A stretch of DNA of 64,000 nt from Tenacibaculum aquimarinum. Its GTDB lineage: Bacteria; Bacteroidota; Bacteroidia; Flavobacteriales; Flavobacteriaceae. Below are positions 61,251-64,000 of this stretch, piece after piece (position 1 is the stretch's first letter; every line of letters begins with the position of its first letter). The position numbers and the translations under genes are program-made. Where the stretch lies: the NCBI RefSeq assembly GCF_022478115.1, contig NZ_JAKGSC010000001.1, positions 124,001-188,000 of the forward strand. The letters run 5' to 3'. The notes under the pieces are model-generated. The model saw only the letters and a list, made by a program, of their open reading frames with translations, did not search any database and was not told the DNA's origin.

Positions 61251-61538
61251 TTAAATAAACTTTAAAATTAATGTAAATAATGCTGTTATTATTGTTGTTA
61301 GTAATACTCCACGCGCTCTATAGTCTTGTTTCTTTTTAATAAAAATTAAAAAAACAAACAAATTCGGTATAGATGCCAAAGCAATTACTGGACCTAAAAC
61401 ATCGCCTTGCTGAATCATTTTAATAGTTTCATAAAATCCAAATCTAGAAACATATTGCACGTAAATATACAAACCACAACAAGTAGCAAAAACAGAAATT
61501 AAAACGCCAATTAAGACTTCTTTGGTTATAGTTCCCAT
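61251..61538 (-). CDS. Small membrane protein between surE and lpxB
   Basis: 95 residues with three hydrophobic segments (about 9-30, 50-67, 77-94) and a basic loop KKKQDYRARG. Its start lies 13 bases inside the surE coding end, a strong coupling sign. I recall small hypothetical proteins at this position in Flavobacteriia but no function. The constant place between surE and lpxB suggests an envelope role. Confidence 0.7.
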   Translation of the reverse strand: MGTITKEVLIGVLISVFATCCGLYIYVQYVSRFGFYETIKMIQQGDVLGPVIALASIPNLFVFLIFIKKKQDYRARGVLLTTIITALFTLILKFI

Positions 61539-62296
61539 TGATTTAATTTTTGAATTGCATGATGCGCAGTCATATCAAACTGAACAGGTACCACTGAAAT
61601 ATAACCGTTTTCTAATGCCCAAATATCTGTATCCTGACCCTTATCTCTGTTTACAAACTCGCCAGAAAGCCAGTAATATTCTTTTCCAAAAGGACTTTTA
61701 CGCTTGTCAAAATCTTCTTTCCAATACCCATTTGCTTGTCTACAAATTTTAACTCCTTTTATATCTTCTTTCTTTAACTTCGGAATATTTACATTTAAAA
61801 CTGTTGCATCTGGCAAACCATTTAACAACACATTTAAGGTGATTTTTTTGATAAATTCTTCAGCTTGCTTAAAATCTGCGTGATAATTAAAGTCTAATAA
61901 TGAAAAACCAATTGCAGGAATTCCTTCAATACCTGCTTCTACAGCAGCACTCATAGTTCCCGAATAAATTACATTTATTGAAGAATTAGCTCCATGATTT
62001 ATTCCAGACACACAAATATCTGGAACTCTGTTTAAGATTTCATGCTTTGCCATTTTCACACAATCTGCTGGCGTACCAGAGCAATTGTATTCAATTTGAG
62101 GGCCATCATCTATTGTTATAGGATTACAATGCAAAACGTTATCAACTGTAATTGCGTGTCCCATTCCGCTTTGCGGACTATCTGGCGCAACAACAACAAC
62201 TTCTCCAATAGTATTCATTATTCTTATTAATGCACGAATACCAGGAGCTGTTATTCCATCATCATTAGTAACTAAAATTAAAGGCTTTTCTTGCAT
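61526..62296 (-). CDS. surE: 5'/3'-nucleotidase SurE
   Basis: 256 residues. SurE hydrolyses nucleoside monophosphates, metal-dependent. Metal motif VTNDDGITAPGI with Asp12 and Asp13 near the N terminus, then SGMGHAITVDN, YNCSGTPADCVKMA and SGINHGANSSINVIYSGTMS, all standard. Length is normal. First gene of a five-gene minus-strand run. A TACATTTG box on the minus strand at 62325-62318 is a fair -7 candidate. Confidence 0.95.
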   Translation of the reverse strand: MQEKPLILVTNDDGITAPGIRALIRIMNTIGEVVVVAPDSPQSGMGHAITVDNVLHCNPITIDDGPQIEYNCSGTPADCVKMAKHEILNRVPDICVSGINHGANSSINVIYSGTMSAAVEAGIEGIPAIGFSLLDFNYHADFKQAEEFIKKITLNVLLNGLPDATVLNVNIPKLKKEDIKGVKICRQANGYWKEDFDKRKSPFGKEYYWLSGEFVNRDKGQDTDIWALENGYISVVPVQFDMTAHHAIQKLNQWEL

Positions 62297-62486
62297 TATT
62301 AATGGGTTTTAGGATAACAAATGTAACAGATTTATATGAATATATTTTTAACGTTTTGTAAAGATTTAATCATTAAGTTTTTCTGTAATCTTGTATGTAT
62401 TAAAATAATATACTTTTTGGCATTATTTTAGTAGTTTAGCTACCAAGATTTTGTAAACATTAAAAATAAACACCGACTGAAGATTT

Positions 62487-64000
62487 ATGAAGACGAAATT
62501 AACAACAATATACATCCTTCTATTAACTGTTTTTGCATCTAGTTTTACTACTAATGCTAACACAAATAAGGATCCTGATAAAGATAAAGTTATAATTTAT
62601 GTGTTAAAAAACATTTTAACGCGTGGTCATTATGTCCAAAAAGAACTAAATGATGACTTCTCTGTACATGTATATAATTCTTTTATTGATGGACTAGATC
62701 CAAGCAAACGTTATTTTACTCAAGATGATTTAAAAGAGTTTTCTCAATTCAAATACGAAATAGACAATCAATTGTTAGACAATAAAATAGATTTCTATAA
62801 ATTGGTTTATGATCGTTTTTTAGAAAAAATGAAATCAGCTAAAACCTATTATGGGGTTTTATTAACTCAACCTTTTGATTATAGCAAAAAGGAAAGTATC
62901 GATATTGATTATGATAAAATACCTTTTGCGAAAAATGAAAATGAATTGGTTGATTATTGGAGAAAACAGTTAAAACTACAAGTATTAGGTAATATTGAAA
63001 ACCTTGAAAACTTACAAGAAGAAAATATCAAAAAAGACCCAAAAACTGTACAAAAAAGTTTTGAAGATTTTGAACACGAAGCTCGTACAAAAGTGTTGAA
63101 AAACATGGACGATTTATATTTAAGAATAGAAGAGCTTGAACATTCAGATTGGTATTCAACATTTCTAAATAGTGTAGTTTCTGGTTTTGGACCACATACA
63201 ACTTACATGTCGCCAAGATCTAAATCTCGTTTTGATCAAGACATGTCTGGTAAATTAGAAGGTATTGGAGCAAGACTTCAAAAGAAAGGAATTTATACAC
63301 ACATTTTTGAACTAGTTTCTGGCGGTCCTGCTTGGAAACAAGGAGAATTAGAAGCAGGAGATATTATTTTAAAAGTTGCGCAAGGAGATGAAGAGCCTTT
63401 AGATATTGTTGGTATGCGTTTAGACGATGCAATTAAATTTATTAAAGGACCTAAAGGAACGGAAGTACGTTTAACTGTAAAGAAAAAAATAGACGGTTCA
63501 ACCAAAATTATCTCAATAACAAGAGATGTTGTTGAATTAGAGGAAACATTTGTTAAGTCGAGTATTGTTGAAAAGAATGGAAAAAAATATGGAATTATAA
63601 ATCTTCCAAAATTTTATATTGATTTTAGTGATACTAATGGTAGAGATTCTGCAAAAGACATGGAACAAGAAATTGCTCGTTTACAAAGTGAAGGTGTAGA
63701 AGGATTAATTGTAGATTTAAGAAACAATGGTGGTGGTTCTCTTAAAACTGCCATAGAAATTGGTGGTTTATTTATTGATGAAGGACCAATTGTACAAGTA
63801 AAATATCGTGATGAAGCACCTATAATTAAAAAAGACACAGACCCAAAAATACAGTGGAATGGACCTTTAGTTGTAATGGTAAATGAGTTTTCGGCTTCAG
63901 CATCAGAAATCTTTGCCGCTGCTATGCAAGATTATAAAAGAGGTGTTATTTTAGGAGGAAAACAAACCTACGGAAAAGGTACTGTTCAAAATATTTTACC
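62487..64000 (+). CDS. prc: C-terminal processing (tail-specific) protease, Prc-like, cut by window end
   Basis: The first 504 codons of a longer gene; ATG at 62487. Signal peptide about 1-24 (TTIYILLLTVFASSFTTNA), N-terminal DUF3340-like helical part, a PDZ domain (about 245-335, GIGARLQKKGIYTHIFELVS and GGPAWKQGELEAGDIILKV), then the S41 core: VDLRNNGGGSLKTAIEI, EFSASASEIFAAAMQDYKRG with the catalytic Ser in 469-473, and Lys497 in YGKGTVQ. It should degrade or trim periplasmic proteins with exposed C-terminal ends. Normal family length is about 680-710, so 180 or more residues lie outside. Confidence 0.94.
   Translation, partial: MKTKLTTIYILLLTVFASSFTTNANTNKDPDKDKVIIYVLKNILTRGHYVQKELNDDFSVHVYNSFIDGLDPSKRYFTQDDLKEFSQFKYEIDNQLLDNKIDFYKLVYDRFLEKMKSAKTYYGVLLTQPFDYSKKESIDIDYDKIPFAKNENELVDYWRKQLKLQVLGNIENLENLQEENIKKDPKTVQKSFEDFEHEARTKVLKNMDDLYLRIEELEHSDWYSTFLNSVVSGFGPHTTYMSPRSKSRFDQDMSGKLEGIGARLQKKGIYTHIFELVSGGPAWKQGELEAGDIILKVAQGDEEPLDIVGMRLDDAIKFIKGPKGTEVRLTVKKKIDGSTKIISITRDVVELEETFVKSSIVEKNGKKYGIINLPKFYIDFSDTNGRDSAKDMEQEIARLQSEGVEGLIVDLRNNGGGSLKTAIEIGGLFIDEGPIVQVKYRDEAPIIKKDTDPKIQWNGPLVVMVNEFSASASEIFAAAMQDYKRGVILGGKQTYGKGTVQNIL

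Overview
The window reads as chromosomal backbone of a marine-type Flavobacteriaceae bacterium (Bacteroidota, roughly Polaribacter/Tenacibaculum-like). The evidence is low G+C throughout, a GldA gliding-motility ATPase, two secreted proteins with type IX secretion C-terminal sorting domains, Bacteroidota promoters of the TAnnTTTG type, a DnaE with a built-in proofreading exonuclease, an alanine/glutamate-rich tail on ribosomal protein S16, and a class II HMG-CoA reductase beside a GYDIA-type GHMP kinase. I see no prophage, integrase, transposase, plasmid module, rRNA or CRISPR array.

Layout. 1-2087: potassium uptake (trkA partial, trkH). 2166-5012: a T9SS cargo protein, tRNA-Leu(UAG), an M20 peptidase. 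5053-8891: a BlaI/BlaR1-like sensor pair with two operators on its promoter, then a DUF4407 membrane protein. 9005-17216: PhnA-like protein, GNAT, pckA, DUF423, saccharopine-dehydrogenase-like enzyme, rnhB, a large putative porin, two small membrane proteins. 17217-23294: GNAT, NhaC-type antiporter, YdjM-like protein, dtd, YceI lipoprotein, and an Lrp regulator divergent from a Cys/Met-metabolism PLP enzyme. 23332-29999: rpsP-rimM-tRNA-Ser(GGA)-trmN6 on the minus strand, a 450-bp gene-free stretch full of repeats, then dnaE. 30020-41030: sugar-lactone oxidase/HAD pair, gldA, a secreted M12B-like metalloprotease, lipB, hydrolases, hemW, ruvC. 41051-46884: lipid-linked or surface glycan genes, Bax-inhibitor protein, mnmD, DUF4920, ilvE. 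46888-50773: flavoprotein and two mevalonate-pathway genes. 50917-57570: dipeptidyl peptidase, two POT peptide transporters and two thioredoxin-fold proteins. 57576-62296: surE-TM-lpxB-nlpC-comEC, all minus. 62487-end: a C-terminal processing protease cut by the window edge.

The genes are mostly housekeeping plus a peptide-feeding theme (secreted protease, M20 peptidase, DPP-type S9 peptidase, two POT importers). What is less ordinary is the non-coding and small-scale structure. At least three families of dispersed hairpin-like repeats lie between genes (4909, 7698, 8911, 9641, 25328, 43195, 44194). Repeat-like sequence also appears in frame inside two coding regions: a glycosyltransferase at 42282-42348 and a GHMP kinase at 48501-48527. 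mnmD has no ATG, GTG or TTG start and follows the DUF4920 stop in the same frame. The HMG-CoA reductase carries an extra DinB/DUF1569-like domain. A tRNA is buried inside a protein operon. Family names rest on motifs read by eye; no database was searched.
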